64,000 bases of DNA from Garcia nutans (Eukaryota; Streptophyta; Magnoliopsida; Malpighiales; Euphorbiaceae): contig CANTUV010000077.1 in the NCBI GenBank assembly GCA_947685225.1, positions 1,562,501 through 1,626,500 of the forward strand, in the 5' to 3' direction. Shown here piece after piece: positions 1 to 12,694 of the stretch. Below the pieces are notes generated by a model. It saw only the letters and a list, made by a program, of their open reading frames with translations. It ran no database searches and was not told the origin of the DNA. Each line of letters begins with the position of its first letter. Within the stretch, counting starts at the first letter, position 1. The position numbers and the translations under genes were made by a program.

Positions 1-1
1 A

Positions 2-1645
2 CGTGTTAAGAGACAACCGGCATGGATGGTTGATTATGAGGTAACTGGAATTGAACATATTGAGGATCCACTAAACCACTTTGCTCTTTTCTCAGATTTT
101 GATCCTATATGTTTTAAAGAAGCAATAAAAGAGAAAAAAAGGGAGAAAAGCAATGGATAGTGAAATAGCAGCCATTGAAAGAAACAAAATTTGAGAGTTA
201 GTTGAACTTCCAAAAGGCCAAAAATTCATCGGAGTGAAGTAGCTCTACAAAACAAAATTGAATGAAAAAGGGAAAATTGACAAATTCAAAGTGCGCTTGG
301 TTGCCAAGGGCTACAAGCAAGAATTTAGGATTGATTATACTTAAGTTTATGCTCCGGTTGCAAGGCACGACACAATCAGAGTGCTAATTGCATTGCCAGC
401 ACAAAACTCATGGCATATCTTCCAACTGGATGTCAAATCAGCTTTCCTACATGGAGACTTAAAGGAGCAGGTATTTGTTAATCAACCTCCTGGTTATGTT
501 AAGGCTGGAAACGAGCATAAAGTATATAAATTAAAAAAGGCCTTATATGGTTTAAAGCAAGTACCAAGAACTTGGTATGGTTGAATTGAATCTTAATTCT
601 TAAAAGAAGGGTTTCACAAATGCCCTTATGAACATACATTGTTTACAAAATAAAAAAAAAATTTGATGGGAGGGTGCTCATGGTTTGTCTTTATATAGAT
701 GATTTAATTTACACCAGGAATGATAAGGCCCTGTTTGATAAGTTTAAGGAGTTTATGATGATTGAGTTTGATATGAGTGATCTTAGGTTATTACATTATT
801 TTCCTGGTATAAAAGTGTCTTAATTTGCTAGTGGAATATTTATTTCTCAAAAAAAGTATGTGCAAGAAGTGTTAAACAAGTTTCAGATGAAGAATTGGAA
901 TCCTGCAAACATTCCGATGGATACATGAATGAAGCTTGTTAAAGATCTTGAAGGAAAAAAAAGGTGATAACATAGTTTACAAGCAAATTGTTGGAAGCTT
1001 AATGTATTTAACCACAACTCGACCAGACATAATATATCTGTGAGCCCGATCAGTAGATACATGGAGAGTCCTAAAGAGATGTATCTACTTGCTGCCAAGA
1101 TAATCTTGCGCTACTTGAAAGGTTCAGCTAATTATGGTTTGTTCTATAGAAAGGGAATGAAGTCAGATTTGACTGGATTCACAGACAATGATTTTGCAGG
1201 AGACTATGACGATAGAAAGAGCACTTCTGGGTATGCCTTTGTGTTGGGTTCTGAAGTTATCTTATGGTCTTCAAAGAAATAACAAATTGTCAATTTATCA
1301 TCAACTGAAGCTGAATTTATGGTAGCTACTTCATGTGCTTGCCAAGCCATTTGGCTAAGGAATATCTTGGTTGAACTACACTTCAAGCAGCAAGGAGCAA
1401 CAACAATTTATCGTGACAATAATTCAACCATTAAGCTATCCAGAAATCCAGTTTTACATGGCAAGAGCAAATATATTGATGTGAAATTTCATTTCTTATG
1501 AAATCTAACGAGAGATGGGGTCATTGATCTCACTTATTGCAAGAGTGAAGATCAAATGACTGACATTTTAACTAAGCCATTAAAGCTGTCTACATTTCAG
1601 AAGTTAAGAAACTTTGTTGGAGTTTGCACATTAAACAACTGTTAA
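2..1645 (+). pseudogene. copia pol remnant: integrase tail, RT, RNase H
   Basis: The reading frame begins with the RQPAWMVDYEV-type linker typical of copia integrase C-termini. It continues through RT with FQLDVKSAFLHGDL, the YGLKQ motif and a degraded YIDD box (VCLYIDDLIY near 690-715). It ends in RNase H motifs (DNDFAGDYDDRKSTSGYAF, LSSTEAEF, YRDNNSTIKL) and a C-terminal DILTKPLK. At least seven stop codons or frame changes break it. Most stops sit where the family has Trp or Gln (for example 193-195, 239-241, 343-345 and 1280-1282), so they look like TGG or CAA changed by a single transition. The frame also shifts near 640-660 and near 955. It is a decayed polyprotein, not a host gene. Confidence 0.88.
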
Positions 1646-1674
1646 ACTGATAACTTTTTGTTTAAGGAAGGGTT

Positions 1675-1892
1675 TGTTGAATTATTTTATTGGGTCTTTT
1701 TGTTACCATTATGTAAATCTAGTCTTTAGAAATTAGTTAAGTCGTGTAGCTCCTGGTCTTTAGGATTTGAATAATTTGTTCCTACTTTTCCAATTGTTTT
1801 TATTTTCATGGGATTTGCCACTGATGTACTGTCTATATAAAAGTCATTACTTGATAAATAAAATGAACATGCAGTGCTCATTCTCTTCTACA
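1675..1892 (+). repeat. 3' LTR of the copia remnant
   Basis: An LTR of about 218 bp that begins TGTTGAATTA just after the polypurine tract and ends TTCTCTTCTACA. It contains a TATA box (CTATATAAAAG near 1831) followed about 30 bp later by AAATAAAATGAA, which could serve as a polyadenylation signal. The right end is inferred from the TG...CA rule only. Confidence 0.6.
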
Positions 1893-3694
1893 TTTTATTT
1901 TATAACGAGTCTGAAAAAATTATTTAATCACTTTTATCGTCTATGAACTGGGACTTCTATAACAAGTTAATCCATGATTTTAATTTTCGTCCACTACAAG
2001 GCCATCTAGATTGCTACATTATATTCCCGTTAATGGAGAAAAATGAAATCAAGGACAAATTTATTACAAAAACATGAATTTAAAAAATGACCGATATAAA
2101 AAATAAAATTTAAAAATAATAAAATGAATAAGTAAATTTTTATTTACTCAAAAATTTTATCTAAAAATGTTAAATTTTATATTTGATCATATTAGGATTG
2201 AATTAATAGGATCATAAAAAAAATTATCCAATAAAATTTTACCCTGATATCCAAATTTATCAAGTGAAAAATTTAGTTATGTTTAAAGAAATATTTATAA
2301 ATAAATTTTAAACTAATGGAAATTAGTTTTTTGGCTGAATTTTGAATTGATTAATACAGTTTTTGGCATAAAATAAATTTTTAAATTTTAGAAATATATA
2401 TATAAATAAATTTTAAACTAATAGAAATTAGTATTTTAGCTGAATTTTGAATTTATTAATACTGTTTTTACAGCTAAATTTTACACTAAATAAATTTCGA
2501 TATCAGATTATATCACTAAATCCTATCAGAAATTATATACCTAAAAAATTATTTAAAATCTATATCACAAAATAATGTAACGATAAATATATAATTCCTT
2601 ACATAATTAATCTAGAATTAATTTCACACCATATTGATAATAAAAAATAATTATTTAAAATTTAACATGAAAATTAATTTTTAAAATCCTAAAATTCAGA
2701 TTTAAATTTATTTCAAAATATAATTCATTAAGGGGCTTCCTTAGCCCTTCCTGACGTCGTATTTTGGGGTGAAAAAACTTTTCCACGAAAAAGAAAAAAG
2801 AAAATGACAAAGACTCATTGAACACCACTGAATTAATTTATATATGTACATATTTAAGAATTTGAAATTATTATTTGTAAAAATTTGGAAATCATCACTT
2901 GTCTGTTAAGACAAAATCCAATATTCCGAAGGATCTTCCTACTGATGTCACAAACTTTTTTCTTCCCTACTCTCGACGATTTGTAAATACTTGGCCAAAA
3001 TGACAATCAAACAATACAGAGAGTAAGATTATCATCAGAAAAACCAAAAAAAAAAAATATTAACAGTAACATCAGTCTTATTAATAAAAATTATTTTTCA
3101 TTTGACAGATTAGGATCAAACTTGCTATGAAAAAATTAAAATTTACGAATTCTTATTATGATCTTACTATAATAAAACAAAATTTGAGATTTCTTTAGAT
3201 TACCATAAATTGAAATTTAATTATCACTCTGAATTTAAATAATAAATCTATTTATTGCCTAATATGAACATATGAAGATGTTTGAACTGCAACTCGCAGC
3301 AGAAAAGCCCCGAAATTCATCCTTTATTCATAGGTGGCTAAATCAGATCAACCCAAAAAAGGTTAAAAAATTAAAAAATAAAAATGCTAACTTAGAAACT
3401 TACCATTTACATCTAGTTTAAAAAGGCTATAAACTTCTTGACACTTATTCTTCATCCTTTATTAAATTTTGCAATAATTAGAACTCAAACCCGACACTTT
3501 GGATACTATTTAAGATTAGCCAGTTGTGTTTCTTGACGATTAAAAAAAGATAAGTTTAGTTAACCAACATGGTAACTAATCGCAGCCTTCCCAAGAGCTC
3601 ACATCTACGAGAAGATTTAGCTCCTCCATATAGGCTCTTAGAGATTGTTGTGATACTGCTGAATCCAAAACTCATTGACGACACTAATATTTTC
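1893..3694. other. AT-rich intergenic DNA, no gene seen
   Basis: About 1.8 kb with short frames only and no recognisable protein motif. The one structured part is a diverged tandem repeat at 2290-2482. The rest is A/T homopolymer runs. Confidence 0.6.
2290..2482. repeat. diverged tandem duplication, period about 105 bp
   Basis: Two copies of a segment containing ATAAATTTTAAACTAAT, then GAAATTAG, then GCTGAATTTTGAATT, then TTAATAC. The first anchor is at 2301 and 2406. Copies differ by several substitutions and small indels. Confidence 0.7.
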
Positions 3695-4302
3695 TATTAA
3701 GATATAGAATGGAGTTTTTAAATATGAGAAATGAGGGAAGATAAACGTAGGACAATCAACCCAAAATGGCTAACACTAGATATACAAGCAATCATCATTC
3801 ATCATATTCAAATGGTTGATATTTTTGTTATTTTTTTTAATGTGAGACTATATTCTTAATACTCCCCCTCAAGTGGTAACTGGAACAGTTGACGCTTGAA
3901 ATATACAATTTTAATATTCTTCCTTAATGATCGGGCCACTTGGACAATCAGTTAAAGAATTCGCAATCAATCATATGACCAGACCGAAATAAACATCGAA
4001 CAACTGATGAATCAACTAGATTGTGATGAACATCAGACAACCAATGAAACCCAATAACAATCAACTATATAACCGAACCGAATGAATATCAGACAACCAG
4101 TGAAAAATACAACAAAATAACCGCGCTGATACCATATTAAGATTTGAAATAGAATTTTTAGACATATGAGAAAGAGGATAGGCTTAGGACCATCAATTCA
4201 AAATGCCTAGCACTAAATTAAATATATGAGCAATCATCTTTCACCATATTTAAGTTGTTGATGTTTTAGTTATTTTTTCAATATGAGATTAAATTCTTAA
4301 TA
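3695..4302 (-). mobile_element. TRIM: 608-bp miniature LTR retrotransposon
   Basis: Two direct repeats (3695-3861 and 4135-4302, about 167 bp) flank a 273-bp interior with no ORF. Read on the minus strand, the sequence next to the right repeat is TGGTATCAGC (4125-4134 complement), the initiator-Met tRNA primer site. The sequence before the left repeat is GAGGGGGAG (3862-3870 complement), a polypurine tract. Flanks are TTTTC (3690-3694) and CTTTC (4303-4307), a 5-bp target duplication with one mismatch. LTR, PBS, PPT and TSD without coding capacity is the definition of a TRIM. Terminal dinucleotides appear mutated (TA in place of TG/CA on the plus strand). Confidence 0.82.
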
Positions 4303-5019
4303 CTTTCTATGCTTCAATTAACTTTTTATGATTCAATTATTCTTAAAACCCAAGTTCTTGTTGAAGCAACACAAACAAAAACGCAGGTATATATCCCCTA
4401 TCATCACATTTTTGCACTTTTTTAATCAAAATTTTGTCGATATCAAAAGTTCTATAATAGGAAATAAATGTGTAAACTTTTTCCATTTGAGTTTCATGTC
4501 GCCCAATCATTCAGCAATAAAGCAAATATAAAAGTACAATTTCAAAAGATACTAACTAAAACAATCAATAAGTTAAACAAATTGTACTAAGTATCCTTTA
4601 CAGGGGTGTGCAAAAGTGATTTGCTGTATAACCCCACTTGGATATTTTGGGGGGAGCTTTCTCAGTAAACAAGAAATGATTCATAGCAAGTCTAATAAGT
4701 TCTACATGTGTATATAGACTTTGTACAGAATCTATGAAAAAGAGTTTGCCCTTCAAAAACTTTCTCAGCACTATTACCTGTATGATTCTTTCACTCAAAA
4801 TATCTTTTTATTCACATCAAAATGATGAATTAAAGAAGCCAATTATTTTAGTCAATCATACAATCAACATAATTAAAATCATGGCACTAAGAACCCAGGA
4901 AATAATAAAATACCTGGCGGGATCCAGGAGACAGAACCGACAAATCTCTCTGTATGGTTAAATCCAAATTTCTGTACTTTCTGATTGTCCTCTTTTTTTT
5001 TCCTTTCCCCCACATCAAA
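4303..5019. other. intergenic and 3' flank of the RING gene
   Basis: No gene seen. The part next to 5019 is presumably the 3' UTR of the minus-strand RING gene, but no polyadenylation signal stands out. Confidence 0.5.
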
Positions 5020-8000
5020 TTATAAGATGGAGTATGCGCGGATCACCTCAATTACAGGTGCCCTGCACATTGGACACTTTTCCCCTTTTTGGACCAGCTG
5101 ATTTGCACATTTTGAACATGTGCACATGTGCCCACATCTGTAATGAAAAATAGCCAAAAGAAAAAGGAAATAGTGAAAAATTAGACAAAAAAAAAAAGGC
5201 AATGATACATATTCCTGTACAAATAACAAAGACTTCAAATCAATATTAGGCTAAGGCAACTATAGAATTCCGCCCAAAATCGTTACCTGTACAGTAAAGA
5301 ATCTATATTGCTATCACAGCATATACAGCAAATCCCTTTCCTCACATGATCCAATTTAGATCTATCCTCCGGTAGACAATTGTTGCACATCCCTACCATA
5401 GAACAGAATCATCTATTGGTAATCAACAAAGGAACAAATAAAATGCAATCATAAAGTTCACGTAATAAAAAATCATCAACCAAGGAAGAGTTTATAGGTC
5501 ACTAATTCATCATAATTTTCAAAAGATAATATCCAAATGGAAAAAAGTTCACTCTTGACATCAAAATGTTTCAGGTGCAACTAGCTATGCATGGAAAAGT
5601 ACATGCACATACTGAAAAGATAAGAAGTTTGGTAGCAAACTGTAGAGATAAGAATTTTCTTTGGAAAAAGTAAAAAAACATGAAGACTATTTTTGCCCCA
5701 AAGCCAACTCAGAAGACACCATGATTTATGTGGCCCTATCTTCAAAGAAAAATATCTACCCAGAGAGGAAATATCCATCCAGATGCAAAAATATCTAATA
5801 GGTAACTATTCCTGAGACGATTTGTTTCAGACATGCTATATTTGGAACTGCAATAAAGAAGGGACAAAAGATGAACAGGGCATCAAATTGTACACACCAG
5901 TTGAACCAGCCGAGCGATTCATAGCAGCAGAAACTTCTTGTCTAATTGACCTCTGCAACTCGAGTTGCATGTCCATACAGGATTCCAGCAACCTCTGCAT
6001 GTTATTCATCCTCTGTTGTAATCTAGCCATGTCAATCCGCAAATCATTTATGATGTCCCACTCCTATCCAAAATAAAAAACACCATTATAATTGAAACTG
6101 AAACTCAAACAAATTTCAGCGTGGAAGTTCAATAATCAGGGAGCAAAGAAGAAAAACAAGAATTTGTCACTGATTAACAAACAAAACTCCAGTTAATTAA
6201 GAGGGGATATTTAAATAAATAAATGACTTTCAGAAATGTGTGCTCAAATGCATTGGCTTCAAAGATTTATCTTATCTATAAAGACGACAACTTTCAAGTA
6301 ACTTTAAGTTCTTTTATCATTTAGCAGTGCCTAATAAGCTAAAACTTAACATGTTGGAAAGATAAGCACATGATCAATCGTATTATAATCACTAATGTAG
6401 AATGGAATGCAACATTCAAGAAGCATCGAGGAAAAAAGAACGCACAATTCCAAAGCGTTGATGCATGTCATGCTGTGGCCAAGTAAAATGCTGTGACTCT
6501 TGGTCCCAGAGCTGCTGTACGTGAGGAAGTGATGAGTTAGGAGCAAGTGGAGGGCTGTAAACACCATCTCTTTGACTTTCATTATGATTCCCATTCTGCT
6601 CCATTTCTTGATCTGCTGAAGCAGGAGTGGGAGATGTTCCCTGCAGCTCCCAGTCAAGGGGTGCATGGCCTTGCCTTTCCACATATGATCTTATCAATTG
6701 GTCAAGACTCTCGCGGAAACCACTACGAAGAAGAGTGGAGACACTTCTCCTGCAGCACAAGTAAATGTTGAAATAGGTATTTCAATGACTAAAATCAGCC
6801 AAATAAAGAAGGCTTTTAATAAATTCTTACCTGCTTAGGAGTTCCCTGAGCTCCATATTATACCCATTATCATCATCAGGTATATAAAAAGGATCTATCC
6901 TTCCAGCAGGAACAGTGTCCTGTTCAGAAGGCTCTTCTAACCAACTTTGCATAACTTCCTGGAAACCGCCATCTTCATGCCACACTTCAGAAGCTTCTTC
7001 TCCATGATCATCTTCCACCCACTCATTGGTAATGGTTTCATGTTGACGGTCATCAATGTTATCTCGAAGATCATCCCTCCATTCATTAGATCCAAGATCA
7101 TCTCCAGATAAGCCTCTATTCTCACTTTCCAGAACTTGAGTCTGCCACTGTTCTTGAAGCTGATGTATACCTTCAGCAGCATTGCCTTCAAAATCATCCT
7201 CATGATTAGATAATATGTTAGCAGAATTTTCATTCTGATCTGGCTCTGCTTGTTGAGAAAAGACTTCACCGTTTGAGAACAGCGGGATATGCTCTCCAGC
7301 AACATTTTCACTGGTACCTTCTCTCCAGTTTCCATTCACTTCTTCTCCAATACCACCTTCGCGTTCAACAACTGCAAAATTCAAAGACTGCTGCCTGTCA
7401 CTTATCTCAGTTTCTGAAACTTGTCCTGATCCATCTTCTGAACCAGAAGTTGGTTCCTCCAAACTTCTATCATCAACAATGTTGCTTCCTATATCAGTTC
7501 TACCACCAGATGACCCATGGTTATCACTTTCCACAATACCTGACTCAGTTTGTTCAAGAAATTCATCTATGACCTGTATCAAATTATTGTCTTGGGTCTG
7601 TTCGCTTCCATTACCATTAATGTCAGTGTTAGACGAAGTATCAGAAGTGCAGCAGCTTGCTTGACCACAACTAGAATGATCCAATCTGGAGAAAAACCCT
7701 TCCCTTCATGGAAGAAACAGTTTGCATGATATCATTAAGAAGAATGTAATAAAGCTTCAATGTTAAATATGAAAACACAAAATCCAATAATCAACTTGGG
7801 CACTTAGATCGAATAACGATTTGGTCTAATCAAGGGCAAAGCCGAGATACTACATCCTAACTTTAGCACAAGTGCCAAACTTCTGAAAAATATCTATTTT
7901 TTGAAAGAAAAAAAAAAGGGTTCATATGCACAAATTTTGTCATTTCAAACACCCTTTCTAGTAATAATATTTTCATGCCATAAAACAAATACAAATTCCA

Positions 8001-9652
8001 CCAGAACATATATTATTGTATATCCAACAGCACAACAGCAAAATTACCAAACCCAAAATAACCTGACTGGGCAGGCCTTGACACTTCAAAATAATCCCCT
8101 GTAAAATAGCATTATAAGCTAACCTATCCTGCCTCCTTCAAATGAAATTGAAAATACTAGCATGTATAACTCAAGTCCACATAACATTGAAAATACTAGC
8201 ATGTATAACTCAAGTCTACATAACAAAATCTACTTATTAAGCAAAAGACAAGCCCATTTTCAAATCCTTATGGCATTGGTATATAACATATTACAAGGAT
8301 CTCCATAATTAATCATGAGCTTTGCAGGCACATAATAGTCACACTCACCCTCTTCTTATTGTTAATTAAAAAATTTCTAAGAACTAGGATATTCTGAAAT
8401 GTGCATAAGGATTCAAATACCTCAGATCAGATACCGTATGTCTTTGCCTCAGTAAGCCTAATTCACTTGCAGCTATGGATTTGGATCTCTCATCTTCAAT
8501 TATTCTGTCATTTCGCAAGAATCTACCTCTAAGTAATGACTGCAAAACAGTATAAAAACACCTATGGTCATGAGCAATAGAAAGGAAAAAAATAACATAT
8601 CATTTAGAATCAGACATTGCAACTGCAGAATATGTAAAGGTGTATCCCAAAAGTAAGACAGTGAAAATTTAAAAGGTGCAGGTATTTTAACAAGAAGACG
8701 ACAAGTGAACTCTAATATACTAGGGTAAGAATGCAGTTGTAAAAACAAAAAAGAGAAAAAAACAAACATAATACTTTTATCAACAAAGAAACGAAATCCA
8801 GCGATGATTGAAATTTGAAAATAAGAATATTCTATGGAAGCTAACCTGAATGCGGTTACGATGAGCAAATTGTGAGACAGCTCGATGCCCCAACAGACCT
8901 TGAAGCTCCTGTTGCCTCTCTATCTCAGCCTTCTTGAGCATATCAAGTAAAGCCTGTCTGCCACATAATCGACGAATGCCCCTACGAACCTGCTCAGTTT
9001 GGCCATTACTGCGGTTAACAACCAATCCATCAAGAACTTGCTCTATTTGCCCCACAGTTTCAGCACCATGCTCTTCTCTGCGGTCAACGCAAGTACCTCT
9101 CTGCCGGCTGTTCATTTGTACCCACTCCCTTATAGTTCTTACCCTCTCCTGCTCAGTTTCACCAAGCCATTCTGCTCTAGTACTATTATTCCTCCGGGAA
9201 ACATTAGCCGCACGTTCCCTTGCAGCACAATTCGTCCATGCCCGAAAAATCTGTCTTACCCTTTCCCTTTCAATCTCACCCAGATCAGAAGAATCTTCTT
9301 GTCCATTCTCTAATCCCGTTGGACCTGGGGACCATTGTCCAAAGTCATTCTCACTCATACTGACATCCTCTGAAATTCCACTATGCTCACTACCTTGGCT
9401 GTCAAACGTATCAACCCTTGAGAGGTCAGAACTCAATTCATCACCTCTACGTTGGAGCACTCTCCCACCAGTCCTCCATTGGGTACGGCTCACCACATGT
9501 TCATCCTCAAGCTCCCGCCACATTTGCAGGATAGATGATGCCCGGGTGCTAGCCCTACCATCATCACCTCGCCTTGTCACAGCTTCTGATTGAGGTTCCC
9601 TAAGAAATGAAGAATCAAGTACGGAAACATTGTGTAGACCAGCGATAGCCAT
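5020..9652 (-). CDS. RING-finger protein, probable E3 ubiquitin ligase
   Basis: Seven coding exons join in one frame: 9652-8846, 8539-8421, 7685-6831, 6749-6446, 6063-5898, 5392-5287 and 5137-5020. They give 2,475 nt and 824 residues, with GT-AG introns throughout. The start is the ATG of MAIAGLHNVSVLDSSFLRE. An in-frame ATG 27 nt upstream exists but probably lies in the leader. The N-terminal 600 residues are charged and low in complexity: Arg-rich in exon 1, Glu/Asp/Ser/Asn-rich in exon 3. Exon 5 encodes a helical stretch with repeated LQ/M pairs (MARLQQRMNNMQRLLE), likely a coiled coil. The last 60 residues hold the RING: CCICC, YRCGHMC, CSKC and CPMC supply the Cys/His ligands, ending AYSIL. 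From memory it resembles the Arabidopsis At5g04460-type RING proteins. Ligase activity is inferred from the RING only and the substrate is unknown. Confidence 0.88.
8148..8225. repeat. 39-bp tandem duplication inside an intron
   Basis: Two copies (8148-8186 and 8187-8225) of a unit starting TTGAAAATACTAGCATG, differing by one C/T in the copy interiors. They lie in the intron between coding exons 2 and 3 of the RING gene, so they do not affect the protein. Confidence 0.9.
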
Positions 9653-10617
9653 TAGTCCAAATTGTATACTAACAATCAAAGCCTCTCAACTCATCCACTT
9701 GAAATGCATGAAAAACTTGTGTATTTACAATAAATACAAGCAGGTGATTATTCAAAATTAGATCCCTGCATTAGTCACTTTACAACATGATATCAGAAGC
9801 CCTCCAAATCCTCCTCATCATCATTCTCACCATCATTATCAATCTTCAGTGTGAATCCAAACAAAGGCGATAGAAACAAAAATAAAAGTTAATCAGCATT
9901 AAACCACTCAATCCTGTACAAGAAAAATCATCTTAGAAGAATTTCCCTGCCTGCGTCAAATAAAAAAATAATGTCATTCTCTGTATCTTCAAGATCATTT
10001 TTATATAACTTCAAATCATATCAATTAATTCAATTTCAATACCTTAATAACAAAGTTCCAAAAATCTAAATCCAAAACCTCAACAGCACTACAGTCACAG
10101 GCTCATCCAATTCCTAAATCCTCTGTTTGGTTCGAAGAAACAGTAACAAACTTAAAAGAAACTAAACTCAAATCAGATACAGTTTCCTGAATCAGGTGAG
10201 TCCAATACAAAATATTTTAATTTATTCAATTCCCAAACCTTCTGGACTCTGTTTGGTCATTAAGAAACTGAAGGAAAATGTGAGAAACTGAAACGTTAAA
10301 CCTCACATTTTTAATTATTTACAAACAAAAATATAACCACATCCAATTTAACAAACTGACATCATTAACTTTTTGAGTTCCAAAAATCCTAAACAATTTA
10401 GAATTTCCCACCCTTTTCCTCAGCTTTCTGAGCAACCAAACAAACAACGAACAGTATACCATTACAAAACAAAAACCAAATCAAATCAAACAAATCATTA
10501 CCAAACTTAAACAAAATCACCACCTAAAAAAGAACATGAAACGCTCCGTTTAAAAAAAACACACCTAAAAACAACTACCAGTCATATTTTCATATCAGAA
10601 CCATTCGAAACTTACCA
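9653..10617 (-). other. 5' UTR intron of the RING gene
   Basis: On the minus strand a leader exon ends CAATG|GTAAGT at 10617. Plausible acceptors lie just upstream of the ATG (for example TTGTTAG near 9669). The roughly 950-bp intron is AT-rich. A short acidic frame (SPLFGFTLKIDNDGENDD...) lies inside it and closes with TGA at about 9800; its significance is unclear. Confidence 0.55.
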
Positions 10618-10900
10618 TTGAAGCTAAGCTTTTAGCTCTGCTTTTCTCTTGATTATATTTCAAAGTAAAAAACACGAAACCCTAGCGATATCAAGAGAGC
10701 GCAATGTGAAGAGAGAGAAAGAAGACAGAGAAAATGTGAAAACAGAGTTTTAGCGAGAGAGAGAGAGAGTGAGAGAGAAAAGAGAAATAAATTAGGGAAG
10801 GTGGACACGTCATCGTTTCACAGTTTAAGCCCATAAATCTTGCCGTAACACTAACGTTTAACGATTTCTTATTATACAATGACACGTGGCAAATTTCCCT
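10618..10900 (-). promoter_or_regulatory. leader and promoter region of the RING gene
   Basis: On the minus strand the leader contains a CT microsatellite (complement of GAGAGAGAGAGAGAG, 10753-10782) and a telo-box (plus-strand AAACCCTAG at 10677-10685). Further upstream is a G-box core (GACACGTGGC, 10880-10889) and another ACGT core (GACACGTCATC, 10803-10813). Pyrimidine patch plus telo-box is common in leaders of broadly expressed plant genes. No clear TATA box was identified. Confidence 0.6.
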
Positions 10901-11786
10901 TTCTTTGTGGAAATTTCCTTAAAAATCTTAATTTTTTTTAAGGATAAAACGACGCCGGATTTTTCTTTCTATGTCTCGCTTTTCACCTACCATTCTAAAC
11001 GGCGCCGTGCGGTTCGAGTTCCGTGCAAGTTTGACTTTATTTTGATTTAGAGTTGGGAAGGGTAATAATGGAAGTTCGACGAAGTGGAATTGACGTATGG
11101 AAGATAACGGCAAATTTAACCGTTAAGGGTGGGAAATAACGGCTATTTAAAACAGAGTTTTTTTATAACAAGGATGATTAGCCTTACTATTGTCTCTATT
11201 AACATGTTGGTGAGATTTTTTTTTATTTGCTTGAGCTTTTTGGCTAAAAAAATAATTAATTAAAGTAATTAATCTTTTTTTATTTTAAGCAAAGAGATCA
11301 TATAATTATTCAATTTTTATATATTGTGTTGAATTTGTTTTAACAATGTAATTAAATGTAAAATCATTTTTATTGAAATTAAAAAATATAAAAATAGAAA
11401 TATAAAATTTATAATCGAATTTAACTAATCGAATTTTAATTAATAAAACAAACAGTATTCTTTAATAAAATTAAATAAATAGTATTATATATATAACATA
11501 AAAATCTATATATTACGTCAAAATTTAAATTTCTAGATTTCTATTAATAAACGTATTATTGCCATTCTAATATAATTATTCATTTTATTATTTATTATAT
11601 TTTAATTAAAAATTTTAAAATAAATTTACCAATAAAACATACATGAAATTAAAAGTCATGCATATGTTTTTCATGCATTTAATCATAATTTATTGTTATA
11701 GAGAAATAAAAACCTCCCTTCATTAATTTGTTAACTGGGGATTTTTCTTTTTGTTTACATGAAAAAAATATGATGTATTTTTTACC

Positions 11787-11818
<32 letters not shown>

Positions 11819-12210
11819 CTAGTGTATAAAAGGGTATTGATTGATAACACTTACCTTCAAGAAAGATAAGTGTATGATGAATGGCTATTGGCTTTTTTTA
11901 TTATGATTATTATTATTTTATGATGCTTTCCTTATTTTTAATTTTCTTATTTTTATTAATCTAAAAATTTTATTTTTTTATTTATTTTTATTATTTATTT
12001 ATGGCTATTGCTTGGTTCATGTTGTTTAATAAATTGTCATAAAAGCTCCATTTAATAAATGTTAAAAATGGAGTAATGGATTGAGTTTTATAGAGGCAAT
12101 AGTGAAGCTTAGAGCTTCAATGACTTCACCCTATGATAGAATTTCTAACTTAATTAATAACACTTCATTTACCGCCATTATTAAAAAAATAAAAAAAGAA
12201 AAAAGACTTT

Positions 12211-12452
12211 GTTATATATGTATTAAAATTTCAATCTCCAAATAACTAATTTCTAGTCAATTTGGACGATATTATAACTAATTACCTTGACTAAATCTAT
12301 ATTATATGTATAAATATAAATTATTAAAAAAATTATTATACATGTATTAAAAATTCAATACCATTCTCAAAATAACTAATTTCTAGTCAATTTGGACCAT
12401 ATTATAACTAATTACCTTGACTAAATCTATATTATATATTTAAATATAAATA
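12211..12452. repeat. tandem duplication, period about 130 bp
   Basis: The block AATAACTAATTTCTAGTCAA, followed by ATTATAACTAATTACCTTGAC and a tail, occurs starting at 12241 and again at 12371. The cores are almost identical (one G/C difference) and the edges more diverged. Confidence 0.85.
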
Positions 12453-12694
12453 ATAACACTTCAATATTTTATTTTATCTTACTCAATAATTTACATAATT
12501 TATCTTCGTGCGAAAAAGTTGTTAATGATTTTTCAATGTGAAAACAACCTTAATAGTGCTCTTTTTTTTTCTTTCCATTTATGCATTATATAATTATATA
12601 CATATTTACTTTTAATTAATATTTTCTTATTATAATATAATTTCTAATTAATTTATGGCAATAAATTTATTTATATCAAAAGAATTATAAATAA

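Larger units (their letters stand above)
1..1892 (+). mobile_element. Ty1/copia retrotransposon remnant (3' part)
   Basis: The window opens inside a copia element and runs through the linker after integrase, reverse transcriptase, RNase H, a purine-rich tract and a 3' LTR. The 5' half lies outside the window. The order (integrase tail, then RT, then RNase H) is diagnostic of copia. Several stops interrupt the reading frame, so the copy is dead. The 3' end is set by an LTR that opens TGTTGA after a purine-rich stretch at 1664-1672 and ends in CA near 1892. No target-site duplication can be checked because the other end is absent. Confidence 0.9.

Noticed and set aside
8934..9593. 219-codon plus-strand ORF opposite the RING gene
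   Set aside because: Antisense shadow of exon 1; Ser/Leu/Arg-rich with no motif.
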